A stretch of DNA of 27,896 nt from Microcystis sp. T1-4. GTDB lineage: Bacteria > Cyanobacteriota > Cyanobacteriia > Cyanobacteriales > Microcystaceae. The stretch spans positions 1-27,896 of the forward strand of contig NZ_CAIP01000092.1 in assembly GCF_000297435.1 (NCBI RefSeq), read 5' to 3'. This document shows positions 1 to 7,973 of the stretch, piece after piece; position 1 is the first letter of the stretch; each line of letters opens with the position of its first letter. Position numbers and translations under genes: made by a program. The notes beneath the pieces were generated by a model, which saw only the letters and a list, made by a program, of their open reading frames with translations, made no database searches and was not told where the DNA came from.

Positions 1-44
1 GCAAGAAGTCTAATATACAGCAAGCTGTTTAGCCATATCGTCCG

Positions 45-2225
45 TCAGGTATTTATTGCCGGAAAATTATCCTGAAAGACAGCCTGTAGATTAGTTAACT
101 TTTCAGAAAGGGACAGATTGCCTAAAATCCCCATTTGTGAGCCATTTTCAGCACCCCTGAAGATTTCAATAGGTGTCATATAACTAAGTTGTGCATACCC
201 TGGATTACCATAAATCCGTGAAACAAAAAAGGGTTGTAATAATTCTGATCGTGAATCTGAATAATCGGGTTGACATCGATACTGTGATGGTGTTTTAGAT
301 TTAGAGGGAACATAACTGAAAGAAATATAACCTTCTTGCCGTTTCTGTACAAGAATTGGCTCGGTAAAAATGACTGAATTAGCAGCAATAATCATAGTAA
401 TTTTGGTGCGTCCTATAACCGTTGTCTGTTCTATCTTGGTTTCTGGTCCCCAATTATTGTCCACTTCGGTATTAAGTGAATCAACTAAATTAATTACACA
501 CCACCAAAAGCTAAAAGCCTTGTATTGTAAAAGTTTCAGAAAAAAGTTTGTGTAAATACTTTTGTTTAAGTGCTTATTAGAAGCAATCGCATATTGATTT
601 CTGTCATTGCTTCCATCAATAATACTATCGTGGATATCTAAAACTGTGTTATCTGAGAACAGATATATTGAACTAAGAATGCTATGAGTGATTCTAACCT
701 CTAAATTGACATCAATATTTTCAGATAATTCTAGCGTTTTAATGGCTGCTTTTTTATTCCATACCGTGCAATGACAAATTACCAACTGTAATTTTCCTAC
801 TACTGAGATCGTCCCGTTTAACCATAAACCATTCAGTACCAATTTAGAACCAGAATATCTACCAATAATATTCAAATTTCCTAATAAGCAAGGACGACAA
901 CCATCGGCTGCTTCAATAGTTAAACTGAAGGGAGTTTGACGTTCGACAAAAACCTCTTGAATAATCGCAAAGTTAGAATCTTCCTCAAGATTGTAAATAC
1001 AATTATCAGAAATTGATATTATTCCGGGTAGATCACTTTGACTCCATGCTTGAATTGCTTCGGTTAAGGAAGAAAAAGAATTCTTATCCCTAGGAGCATC
1101 AGTCATTAATTGTGAAACGTTTCCTCGCCAAATCCCACGGACGTTCGATAAAGTTTGACGACGAGAATAAGAACCTCCACCAATCTCAGCACTAAATCCA
1201 TAAGCATAATTAACCAAAACTTTATTGGTTTTAAGATTAGCAGGTAAAACCATCCGTCCACATTTAAGATCAACACAGATTGAATTATCTATTTCCTGAA
1301 GATTTGGCCATTTACTTAAATCGGTAACTTGCAAGGTTAAATTCGGATAATTATTAACATCAATAACAGAACCATTATCGAGAAAAATAAAAATTTGTAA
1401 TGGAGGCCGATCAATCAAACCATTGACAAGAATTTCTGAGACAGTATTAGGTTTAGTTAGAGGCTGCAGATCAGACGGAGTTAAGGGAATGGGTAAGCTA
1501 TTATTAACAGAAGTTTGATTATCTTGATTATTCGATGGTGGTTTAAATAAAGGACTATCAATTCCTAAGGGATTAAAGGTATAACAATTGTCTTGAATAT
1601 GACGTGCTTGAGCGAACTGAATGAAAAAACTCCGCAATGGATAGAGAAAAATTCCGATATTATAGATATTATATTTTCCATTGGCAATAATTTCCAAATT
1701 ACTCATTAATAAAGGATTACTACCGCCGACAGAAATATCTATTGTGCGAGCAAAGGGATCATTTATTGTATTGATTAATTCTAAGTTATTTAAAGAATGT
1801 AAATCTAGGGTTTTTCCCCTGTCGAGATTTATATTCTCTAAGTTTTGTGTGATTGATAACTTAACAAAATAAGGAATAATTTTTGCTGGTAAGTTTGTTG
1901 ATTCATAAAGGATATTTTCTAGAGATTTTAATGTTCCTTTGCGACGACGATTTCGTAAAGTATTAGCTACCTGTAAACGAGCAGTACCGAAAAGATGGCT
2001 AGTTTGATCTGAAAATTTAGTTCCTATCAGTGTAGCTAAATAGGGAATAACCCAATCTTCACAAGTTTCAATAAACCAATTACTATAAAGCTCCTCGATA
2101 TTTTGTTCAAGGATGTTTAACTCTAACTCCATAATATTTAGGAAGGCAAGCAGAGGAAAACCCTGCTCTAAATCTCGTTGTCGATAAAAAATAGGTAATA
2201 ATTCGTAAAGGCGATTTTGGGTCAT
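45..2225 (-). CDS. CIS baseplate protein: P2 gpI-like N-terminus plus probable beta-helix
   Basis: Residues ~1-130 look like the P2 tail protein I family (Tail_P2_I), a baseplate wedge component: a short start (MTQNRLYELLPIFYRQRD), then an acidic helical segment and RRRKGTLKSLE. The family is usually ~200 aa; this protein has 726. Residues ~380-640 are rich in short alternating beta segments with Asn/Ser/Gly turns (for example LNIIGRYSGSKLVLNGLWLN), as in right-handed parallel beta-helices. The last ~55 residues (YGNPGYAQLSYMTPIEIFRG, then GSQMGILG) match, from memory, a conserved C-terminal block of eCIS baseplate proteins, although the final residues are diverged. The start lies 5 bp after the stop of the cap gene, so it probably ends the same transcript. 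The ribosome site is weak. Family assignment is by eye; the beta-helix is inferred. Confidence 0.85.
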   Translation of the reverse strand: MTQNRLYELLPIFYRQRDLEQGFPLLAFLNIMELELNILEQNIEELYSNWFIETCEDWVIPYLATLIGTKFSDQTSHLFGTARLQVANTLRNRRRKGTLKSLENILYESTNLPAKIIPYFVKLSITQNLENINLDRGKTLDLHSLNNLELINTINDPFARTIDISVGGSNPLLMSNLEIIANGKYNIYNIGIFLYPLRSFFIQFAQARHIQDNCYTFNPLGIDSPLFKPPSNNQDNQTSVNNSLPIPLTPSDLQPLTKPNTVSEILVNGLIDRPPLQIFIFLDNGSVIDVNNYPNLTLQVTDLSKWPNLQEIDNSICVDLKCGRMVLPANLKTNKVLVNYAYGFSAEIGGGSYSRRQTLSNVRGIWRGNVSQLMTDAPRDKNSFSSLTEAIQAWSQSDLPGIISISDNCIYNLEEDSNFAIIQEVFVERQTPFSLTIEAADGCRPCLLGNLNIIGRYSGSKLVLNGLWLNGTISVVGKLQLVICHCTVWNKKAAIKTLELSENIDVNLEVRITHSILSSIYLFSDNTVLDIHDSIIDGSNDRNQYAIASNKHLNKSIYTNFFLKLLQYKAFSFWWCVINLVDSLNTEVDNNWGPETKIEQTTVIGRTKITMIIAANSVIFTEPILVQKRQEGYISFSYVPSKSKTPSQYRCQPDYSDSRSELLQPFFVSRIYGNPGYAQLSYMTPIEIFRGAENGSQMGILGNLSLSEKLTNLQAVFQDNFPAINT

Positions 2226-2230
2226 CGTGA

Positions 2231-2890
2231 TTAGATCGTTTTTCTGGTTTTTCTGGTGCTTTTTTTGGTAGATGTAACTGTTCCCTCAACTTTCTTCACT
2301 GTCTTCAAGAGAATTTTTTCCCCAGAATCAATCAGCACGACAGAAGCTTGATAAGCTATAGATAAGTTATGAGTAACTTGAAAAAATATAGTCCATAATT
2401 TAGATAGTTCTTCTAAATTTAAGTAGATAGGTGTCAACCTGACTGTTTCAATTTGGTTAGCTAAATCTGAAGCGGCCAAATAACTATCACTTCCAGTTGT
2501 GCTAATAGTTTGACGAATTAATTCTGGTTTAAGAATTGGGGTGTCTGTCAATGCGGCTATCATCCCTCCCATTAACCTTTCTGGTTCTTGCTGTTGTCCT
2601 TTACCATAAAAGGTCAACAAGTAATCTAAATTGAGGGCATTTTGCCAGCGATCAACTAATGAGCCGTCCGATTCTGTGTGGGGTATGGGGAAAGATCGGT
2701 TGCGAAGAGTTGCATTTGCTTCTACTCTATAAAGATAGAGGTTAACCCCTACAAAACCGGGTTCAGGAGCTTGAGGACGACCTGTGGTAACTGTCGGTGC
2801 TGCTGATAGGTCAGGGACTTGCTGAATCGCTTGGGCGATTAAATCCCGAAAGGTGGCGGTAACTGTTGCGATCGCTAAATAGTTGCTCAT
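2231..2890 (-). CDS. Pvc16-family (DUF4255) cap / tail terminator protein
   Basis: The protein matches the Pvc16_N/DUF4255 family: an N-terminal helix (YLAIATVTATFRDLIAQAIQ), then a beta-rich domain with NLYLYRVEANATLRNRSFP, LDYLLTFYG and LMGGMIAALTDTPIL, which are typical family blocks. In Afp/PVC particles this protein caps the top of the tube-sheath and stops polymerisation. The length, 219 aa, suits the family. The C-terminus is a short Lys/Thr/Arg-rich tail from about residue 197. It sits between the small 77-aa gene (22 bp upstream) and the gpI-like gene (5 bp downstream), consistent with one operon. No convincing ribosome-binding site precedes the start, but the N-terminal sequence fits family starts. 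Confidence 0.9.
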   Translation of the reverse strand: MSNYLAIATVTATFRDLIAQAIQQVPDLSAAPTVTTGRPQAPEPGFVGVNLYLYRVEANATLRNRSFPIPHTESDGSLVDRWQNALNLDYLLTFYGKGQQQEPERLMGGMIAALTDTPILKPELIRQTISTTGSDSYLAASDLANQIETVRLTPIYLNLEELSKLWTIFFQVTHNLSIAYQASVVLIDSGEKILLKTVKKVEGTVTSTKKSTRKTRKTI

Positions 2891-2912
2891 AATGCTTATT
2901 TATGCTTCTGGG

Positions 2913-3146
2913 TCAGATTGTCCCCTCAACAGATTGAAAAATAGGGTTTAGCAGTTTCTTTTGTTTTGACCAACTATCTTCCCTGTTAGAATGATTAAAA
3001 CTCTTCCAAGAATCTTCCCATAAAATTGTTTCTCTAGCCTCGTTCATTAATTCTCTGTGGGCTGAAAACTTAGGTGTCAGTGGAGGTAAAATAGTCGCTT
3101 TATACCCTAAAGAATGTTCGGCTAATCGCCCAAAAAAATCGCTCAT
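2913..3146 (-). CDS. Small protein of unknown function coupled to the baseplate gene
   Basis: This 77-aa protein begins MSDFFGRLAEHSLGY. It has no signal peptide or membrane segment. Its ATG overlaps the stop of the preceding zinc-motif baseplate gene in a TCAT (ATGA) arrangement at 3143-3146, a classic sign of translational coupling, so it is very probably expressed with it. Small proteins with a similar start (FF..LA....G....L.P...) often sit at this position in CIS clusters, in my recollection, but I cannot name a family. The middle is Trp- and Glu-rich (ETILWEDSWKSF) and probably partly disordered. A structural or chaperone role in baseplate assembly is only a guess from position. Confidence 0.65.
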   Translation of the reverse strand: MSDFFGRLAEHSLGYKATILPPLTPKFSAHRELMNEARETILWEDSWKSFNHSNREDSWSKQKKLLNPIFQSVEGTI

Positions 3147-3871
3147 TGCTCGATTCTTCCTAGATAATATTTACGTCTTTTGGTAGTCATTCCTAAGATA
3201 GTCTCTTCTGGCCAACCATAAGCTTGTGCCAATAAATGAACCTCCTCTAAGAGACTTTTTGCTTGAGTGCTGATTTCCGACCAGAGAAAAGCGACAATAT
3301 CAAATTGATCTGACCAAGCATTGCGACAATTAGGACAATCTAAATTCAATAATAATTCGGACTGAGGATCACAATCAACGATCGCTTCTCCTAAAATTTG
3401 AATGGTTGTTGTTGTTAATTGTTCATTCTTTATTTCTTGACCATCTTGGGTTGCTTTAATAAGACTGCGACGGATTAATTGTTGACGGGCTTCTTCTAAA
3501 TTGGAACTTTGAGAAATGGCTGCTAAATCTTTACTATTTAATAACCGAAAGGTTAACTCAATTCCATTATTCTCAATTGTATAACTTGTCTTGATCTCTG
3601 TTTCAGAGACGATACCAAGTTCCGCCACATTAAAAGTAAATTCTAACATCTCAGAGCATTGTGGGCATTGAACCGCCGCTTGTAGGTTTGTTCCTAATAA
3701 CTGCTGATATAGAGTAAATAAACAGCGATTGCGTTGGCCAATCGTAAACTGACAAAGTTCTTCAAGGGTTTGCTGTGGTTGCGCTAGAGCTAAGAGGAGC
3801 AACCCCCGATACCACAGTGGTTGTCCCTCTCCTAACTCCCATACTCTCACTAAATCAAAAGCAGATATCAT
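3143..3871 (-). CDS. T4-type baseplate protein with two CxxC pairs (probable zinc site)
   Basis: This 242-aa protein carries CPQC at residues 69-72 and CPNC at 179-182, each followed by an aromatic/acidic beta strand (EFTF, DQFD). The two pairs would form one Cys4 zinc site or two half-ribbons. The C-terminal block AYGWPEETILGMTTKRRKYY is a recurrent ending of phage T4 gp26-like baseplate hub proteins in eCIS clusters (a Trp-x-Glu turn, then a basic RRKYYL helix). An N-terminal helical region (QTLEELCQFTIGQRN) also fits. Position next to tube and cap supports a structural baseplate role. It overlaps the downstream 77-aa gene by 4 bp. The exact counterpart in Afp/PVC numbering is uncertain. 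Confidence 0.7.
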   Translation of the reverse strand: MISAFDLVRVWELGEGQPLWYRGLLLLALAQPQQTLEELCQFTIGQRNRCLFTLYQQLLGTNLQAAVQCPQCSEMLEFTFNVAELGIVSETEIKTSYTIENNGIELTFRLLNSKDLAAISQSSNLEEARQQLIRRSLIKATQDGQEIKNEQLTTTTIQILGEAIVDCDPQSELLLNLDCPNCRNAWSDQFDIVAFLWSEISTQAKSLLEEVHLLAQAYGWPEETILGMTTKRRKYYLGRIEQ

Positions 3872-3918
3872 AAACGATTAACCAAACACAAAATGATTGG
3901 GTGATTTAGAGATACAAA

Positions 3919-4470
3919 TCAACTAGCAGGCAGAACAAAGCTACCCTCAGTAGGTTCTTTAACGTTATAATCCCGTTCCCAACCTTCATTTTGTAAAGTT
4001 ATGCTTTGAAAAGCAAATTCATTCCCCAACGAGTCTAAATCTGATAAGGCGACATACTCTGATACCCAACAGCGATAGACATTATAAGCAATGACTTTTT
4101 GTCCAGCTTCGTTGTAAAGTTCGATGATAATATCTTTACGAAAATCTTTGAGGGAAACAATTTGATTAGATTGATCGGGTCCTTTGGTAGAATTACTATA
4201 GTCCCAAACTTTATTCGCCCATTGTTCAAAGGTTACATCATGGGTGACACCTTGTCTGAGGGTAATTGGACCATATTCTGTTTGTCCGGGTGAAGGACGG
4301 GGGGTACTGGGGTCTCCCCCATAGCGAAATCTGACGACCTCTGTAGTACGCATTAAATTGGTCACATTATTGACTCCGGCAACATAAGTATTATCCCACT
4401 TGACCCGAAATCGGAAATTTTTGTAAGGGTCATAGCGATAGGTATTAACTTTAAATTGTGGCGCTGGCAT
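3919..4470 (-). CDS. CIS inner tube protein (T4 gp19 / Hcp-like)
   Basis: This 183-aa protein matches the phage tail tube (T4_gp19) family: NTYRYDPYKNFRFRVKWDNT at the N-terminus, then a TEVVRFRYGGD segment, the GPITLRQGVTHDVTFEQWAN block and a C-terminal YRCWVSEYVALSDLDSLGNE segment. These proteins form hexameric rings that stack into the tube inside the sheath. A strong AGGAG ribosome-binding site lies 6 nt before the ATG, supporting this start and high expression. It follows the sheath gene after a 70-bp gap that holds a small hairpin. Only one tube gene is present, whereas Afp and PVC have several paralogues. Confidence 0.92.
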   Translation of the reverse strand: MPAPQFKVNTYRYDPYKNFRFRVKWDNTYVAGVNNVTNLMRTTEVVRFRYGGDPSTPRPSPGQTEYGPITLRQGVTHDVTFEQWANKVWDYSNSTKGPDQSNQIVSLKDFRKDIIIELYNEAGQKVIAYNVYRCWVSEYVALSDLDSLGNEFAFQSITLQNEGWERDYNVKEPTEGSFVLPAS

Positions 4471-4498
4471 GAAATTCTCCTGAAAAACTAATGAAAAG

Positions 4499-4537
4499 TT
4501 GAGGGATTTTTTCTTTAATTACTGATACAACCCTCAA
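4499..4537 (-). terminator. Hairpin between sheath and tube genes
   Basis: On the minus-strand transcript a 7-bp perfect stem (TTGAGGG at one side, CCCTCAA at the other, plus-strand 4531-4537 and 4499-4505) encloses a ~25-nt A/U-rich loop. It lies between the stop of the sheath gene and the strong ribosome site of the tube gene. It has no clean run of U after it, so it is not a strong intrinsic terminator. It could be an attenuator or mRNA-end protector that adjusts sheath:tube ratio. This is a weak call. Confidence 0.3.
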
Positions 4538-4540
4538 TTA

Positions 4541-7369
4541 TTAGGTTGTTTGACCGGCCTGTTGTTGGATTTGGATCACAACAAACTCGGCGGGTTTGAC
4601 TGGGGCAAATTGAACGAGAACATTAACAATTCCTAAGTCGATGTCTCTTTGAGTGGTTGTGGTTTTATCACAGACCACTTGATAACTGTAAAATGCTCCT
4701 TGGCGCGAAAGAGACTCCATAAAGCTACCGACGCTTAATCTCAAGGCTGACCAGAGGTTTTCATTATTCGGCTCGAAAACAGCCCATTTTGTGCCTTGAT
4801 AGAGGCTCTCTTCAATATAAAGGGTCAATCTTCGCACGGAAACATATTTATAGTCACTATCAAGTATATCTGCTCCCCGTAAGGTGCGATCGCCCCAAAC
4901 CACTGACCCGACAATGGGAAAAGTTCGCAAGCAGTTAATCCCCAAGGGGTTGAGTACACCATTTTGTTGATCGGTGAGTTTTAATTCTAAACTATTGATC
5001 CCCAAGATGCCTGCATCTAAGCCAGCCGGAGCTTTCCAGACTCCTCGTGTCACATCGGTAGCGGCATAAATTCCGGCAATAATGCCACAGGCCGAAAAGG
5101 TGTCTAATTGGTTTTTCATCATGGGATCTTCCTTGATCACACGAGGGAAATAAACCGCAGCATTAATGGTTTCTGGCCCTTCTATCCCGACCTGAGTGGG
5201 TTGTAACTGGCTGATATTGCCATTTTTTACCTCTCCTAGCCATGTCGTCGGCGGATCGACAATTAACATCGCCCGTCGTTCAAAGCAATAACTCAATGCT
5301 TCAGTATAAACTAGGGGATCAATATTGTTCTCCGCTATTCGTTGATCAGGGGGAATGCACATAATGTTAAACAGTTCTATTTTTTCTAGGGCATAGATTC
5401 CTGTTCTTTGATCTTGATCTCCAGTATAGGTTTCTACGGATAGATTCTTTCCATTATCCCCTCCTGCTACTTGAGAGGTTGCCCCACCGGGTGGCGTTAT
5501 TGAGGGAAGTTGTGGTTGATTTTTAGCATCTAACGGAACTCGAAGGAGTTGGGATTCATGATTTAAAACTAGATCCAGTCGGTTGGGTGAAGGGGGGGTC
5601 GTCGTCTTGATGGTAACATTGGTAAATTGTTCAAAATCGGTTGTTCCATTGGGGTAAGTGATCTGAACCGTTAAATTAAATAGATCGTTTTTGTTCAAGC
5701 CATAACTGGCCAAATTTTCGGCAACTTTATCGGTAATGCCTTGTGTATTCACACTGGCTTTTAATTGAGTTCCCCATGTTCCGGGGTTAGCCGCTTCTAG
5801 GATGAGAGTTTTTTCGGCAGGAACAGCAGTAGCAGCAGCAAGAGGAATTGCCGCAAGAACCGCATCAAATAACCCTTTAACTGTTTGTCCTGAAACTCCT
5901 TGTGCCTTCGTTGCAGCATCTTTTATGAACTGATTATTTATCTTTTGGATTTCTGTATTAAGATTATCGACTGTTGGTTTAGTAGGATTGAATTTGTTCC
6001 CATCAGTATCAAAAATACTATCTAGTGCAGCTTGAAATCCAGAAGCAGGAGAATCATTAGCTGAACTAGATGAACCAATTAAGATAGTTTTTAGGATGTT
6101 CTTAACCTCTGGAAAAAGTTTGAGTTCGTTGAGTATTTCATCTTTAGCTAAAGCTTGTATTGCTGCGTCCAAAGCATCTTGAAGACTATTCCCCGTTACC
6201 TTACTAGCAACCTGTTGAGCGATTTTTTTAGTGTTAGAGTCGCTGATGGTAGAAACAGCACTTTGAGCAGCATCAGTTAATATCTTTACTGCTCCCTTAA
6301 TGTCTGGGTGCGTTGCGCCAATTTTATCTGTTAAATTTTTAGCTTCAGTATTGCCATCAGTATCAAAAAGAGCATCAATCGCCCCTTGAATTGGACTTAA
6401 AGCATCTTTGATTACTTGCTCCGAAGGCTTACCATCAGTAGTAGATAACAAATTAAGGGTTAGAGTTGCTGTTGGGTAAGGAGGAGTCGTGTAAGTGTTA
6501 TTCGTGATAGCATCATCAATGGCTGTTTTAACATCATCTGCTGTCGCACCAGATTTACCAGAGGCATCACTAGCGATTTTCAGCAAAATTTGCGCCACCG
6601 TTTTACCCGGTTCTTCTGTGTGCTTGTCAGCTTCTCCTTGAACAGCCGTAACTACATCTGTTGCCTTTTTATCTTCACCAGTAACTCCGTATGCTGCTTG
6701 TTTAACCGCTTGTGCAGCATTATTAGCCTGAGCCTTTTTAACTGGATCAATATCATTAAATGCGATCGCAAAATCGATTGTAGCTTTAACACTATCTGGT
6801 GTCGCACCAGATTTACCAGCGGCATTCTGAGCGATTTTCAGCAAACTTTGCGCCACCGTTTTACCCGGTTCGTCTGTCTGGTTGTTAGCTACATCTTGAA
6901 CAGCCTCAACTACACTTTTTGGTGTTGTGTTCCCACCATCACCAGATAGTGTGCCAACCTCTCCTGCAGCACCAGCAGGATTATTTGATGCTGTTGTGTT
7001 ATTATTATCAGCTGCTGTTTTAACCCCTGAAGCTGCTTTTTTAACCACTTGTGCAGCATTATTAGCATTTGTATTCCACTCATCTAATGTTAATGTTGTT
7101 TTTGGTTCAAATAAGCGCACAATTACAGCTTGAGAACCCCCATTAAGGAAAAAGTCTTGAACGGCATAACTCATGGGAAAATCATAGGCTAATCCCCCAA
7201 AAAAACGCTGATAATCCCCAAAGCTAAAAATAGTAATAGGCTCTTCAACGGGTCCGTACAAGGCTCGTCCGACAAAAGCGGTAATCGAAGTAGCAACCCC
7301 AGTAATGGTATGTCGTCCACTGGGTAATTCTTGAATATAAACACCAGGATAAGTGACTTGAACTGGCAT
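4541..7369 (-). CDS. CIS contractile sheath protein with ~415-residue repeat-bearing insert
   Basis: The N-terminus (MPVQVTYPGVYIQELPSG, then TAFVGRA and FGGLAYDFPMSYAVQDFF) and C-terminus (WAVFEPNNENLWSALRLSV, then FAPVKPAEFVVIQIQQQAG) are classic phage/CIS tail sheath blocks. I start at the ATG at 7369, not the in-frame ATG at 7396, because a strong GAGGGGGAG ribosome site sits just upstream of it and the family begins at this point. The result is 942 aa, where family members are usually ~350-530. Residues ~100-515 are an Ala/Asn/Lys/Asp-rich insert with internal repeats: EPGKTVAQSLLKIA.. recurs 86 residues on, NNAAQ(V/A)VK(K/Q)AA occurs twice, and FDTDGN occurs twice. Without the insert ~525 residues remain, a normal sheath. 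The insert would project from the outer surface by analogy with T4 gp18; that is inference. Confidence 0.93.
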   Translation of the reverse strand: MPVQVTYPGVYIQELPSGRHTITGVATSITAFVGRALYGPVEEPITIFSFGDYQRFFGGLAYDFPMSYAVQDFFLNGGSQAVIVRLFEPKTTLTLDEWNTNANNAAQVVKKAASGVKTAADNNNTTASNNPAGAAGEVGTLSGDGGNTTPKSVVEAVQDVANNQTDEPGKTVAQSLLKIAQNAAGKSGATPDSVKATIDFAIAFNDIDPVKKAQANNAAQAVKQAAYGVTGEDKKATDVVTAVQGEADKHTEEPGKTVAQILLKIASDASGKSGATADDVKTAIDDAITNNTYTTPPYPTATLTLNLLSTTDGKPSEQVIKDALSPIQGAIDALFDTDGNTEAKNLTDKIGATHPDIKGAVKILTDAAQSAVSTISDSNTKKIAQQVASKVTGNSLQDALDAAIQALAKDEILNELKLFPEVKNILKTILIGSSSSANDSPASGFQAALDSIFDTDGNKFNPTKPTVDNLNTEIQKINNQFIKDAATKAQGVSGQTVKGLFDAVLAAIPLAAATAVPAEKTLILEAANPGTWGTQLKASVNTQGITDKVAENLASYGLNKNDLFNLTVQITYPNGTTDFEQFTNVTIKTTTPPSPNRLDLVLNHESQLLRVPLDAKNQPQLPSITPPGGATSQVAGGDNGKNLSVETYTGDQDQRTGIYALEKIELFNIMCIPPDQRIAENNIDPLVYTEALSYCFERRAMLIVDPPTTWLGEVKNGNISQLQPTQVGIEGPETINAAVYFPRVIKEDPMMKNQLDTFSACGIIAGIYAATDVTRGVWKAPAGLDAGILGINSLELKLTDQQNGVLNPLGINCLRTFPIVGSVVWGDRTLRGADILDSDYKYVSVRRLTLYIEESLYQGTKWAVFEPNNENLWSALRLSVGSFMESLSRQGAFYSYQVVCDKTTTTQRDIDLGIVNVLVQFAPVKPAEFVVIQIQQQAGQTT
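5825..7070 (-). repeat. Repeat-bearing insert region inside the sheath gene
   Basis: This stretch encodes the extra residues ~100-515 of the sheath protein. At the DNA level a block starting GTCGCACCAGATTTACCAG at 6543 recurs at 6801 (period 258 bp, 86 codons) and includes nearly identical TTGCGCCACCGTTTTACCCG. A second motif, TTGTGCAGCATTATTAGC, recurs around 6710 and 7049. A third, CCATCAGTATCAAAAA, recurs around 6000 and 6354. The protein repeats agree at 24 of 32 positions in the best pair, while the DNA stays close, pointing to fairly recent duplication within the gene. Confidence 0.8.
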
Positions 7370-7385
7370 AGCTCCCCCTCGGAAC

Positions 7386-7413
7386 TGTATAATCAATAAC
7401 TCATAGCCGTCAG
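7386..7413 (-). promoter_or_regulatory. Possible sheath promoter
   Basis: On the minus strand a TATACA -10-like hexamer (plus 7386-7391) follows a CTGACG -35-like hexamer (plus 7408-7413) with 16 bp between them. It would give a short leader ending in the GAGGGGGAG ribosome site. The -10 is good and the -35 is only fair. A separate promoter for the sheath makes sense because ~600 bp of non-coding DNA separates it from the upstream gene. Confidence 0.3.
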
Positions 7414-7505
7414 TTTGTGCTAATAAAACTGAAAGTAACTAGAAATATAACCCCAAAAGCCATCTTTTTTGTATAAACTTGTCTTACTTTTTATTTGATT
7501 TCCTT

Positions 7506-7533
7506 GAAGAAAGATGAAGAAAGATGAAGAAAG
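7506..7533. repeat. Short tandem repeat, 10-bp unit
   Basis: GAAGAAAGAT is repeated 2.8 times with no mismatches. It lies in the non-coding gap upstream of the sheath gene and just outside the first MITE-like element. Function is unknown; slippage could vary its length between strains. Confidence 0.7.
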
Positions 7534-7552
7534 TTTTTAAGAAATATTAAGT

Positions 7553-7752
7553 AGGGATTGCTGAATAAATCTAAAAACCTTGTTGGATAAGGCTTTTAGA
7601 CTTTTTTGACCTCAAAAAGTGCCGACCATTGGAGGGATCGGGGGTAAAATTCAGGTACTTTTTCCCTGAAAATTAGGTAACTGACTACCTCAAAATCGGT
7701 AAAACCCCACACCCTACACCCTGCCCCTAGGAAAAACTTTTTCAGCAGACCC
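7553..7752. mobile_element. MITE-like element A (~200 bp), no coding capacity
   Basis: The ends form terminal inverted repeats: left AGGGATTGCTGAATAAAT and right, read on the other strand, AGGGTCTGCTGAAAAAGT. It is flanked on both sides by TAAGT (7548-7552 and 7753-7757), a likely target-site duplication of 4-5 bp. There is no transposase gene, so it would need one in trans. The sequence around CAAAATCGGTAAAACCCCAC resembles repeats I recall from Microcystis and related cyanobacteria. The transposase family is not assigned. Confidence 0.7.
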
Positions 7753-7757
7753 TAAGT

Positions 7758-7973
7758 AGAGTTTGCTGAAAAAGTAAGGGCGAAGCATTCGGATAGGAAA
7801 TCTCCGGTTTCAGCGATAGGTTATGCCCGAATACTTCGCTCCTACAGGACGTGTGGGCCGATGAAGATGTAAGGTTTTGAAACATGATTCTCTCAAAATC
7901 TTGCACCTGTGGGAGGGAAAAAAGACCCTAAGACCCTTGCCTAGTCTATATTTCACATTTATTCAGCCAGCCC
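7758..7973. mobile_element. MITE-like element B (~216 bp), abutting element A
   Basis: The left end AGAGTTTGCTGAAAAAGT and right end (other strand) AGGGCTGGCTGAATAAAT are imperfect inverted repeats similar to those of element A. TAAGT flanks it at 7753-7757 and 7974-7978, the first copy being shared with element A. Inside is a 13-bp hairpin with one mismatch (GCGAAGCATTCGG at 7780-7792 against CCGAATACTTCGC at 7827-7839), a type of repeat common in cyanobacterial genomes. The right tip supplies part of the stop codon of the kelch gene. Confidence 0.7.

Noticed and set aside
1..44. Start of another gene downstream of the gpI-like gene
   Set aside because: Only a very short frame (MAKQLAVY then stop) is visible on the minus strand; too little sequence to call anything.
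6590..7133. Plus-strand frames of 119 and 68 aa
   Set aside because: They lie wholly within the sheath insert on the opposite strand; composition reflects the antisense of Ala/Lys/Asn codons.
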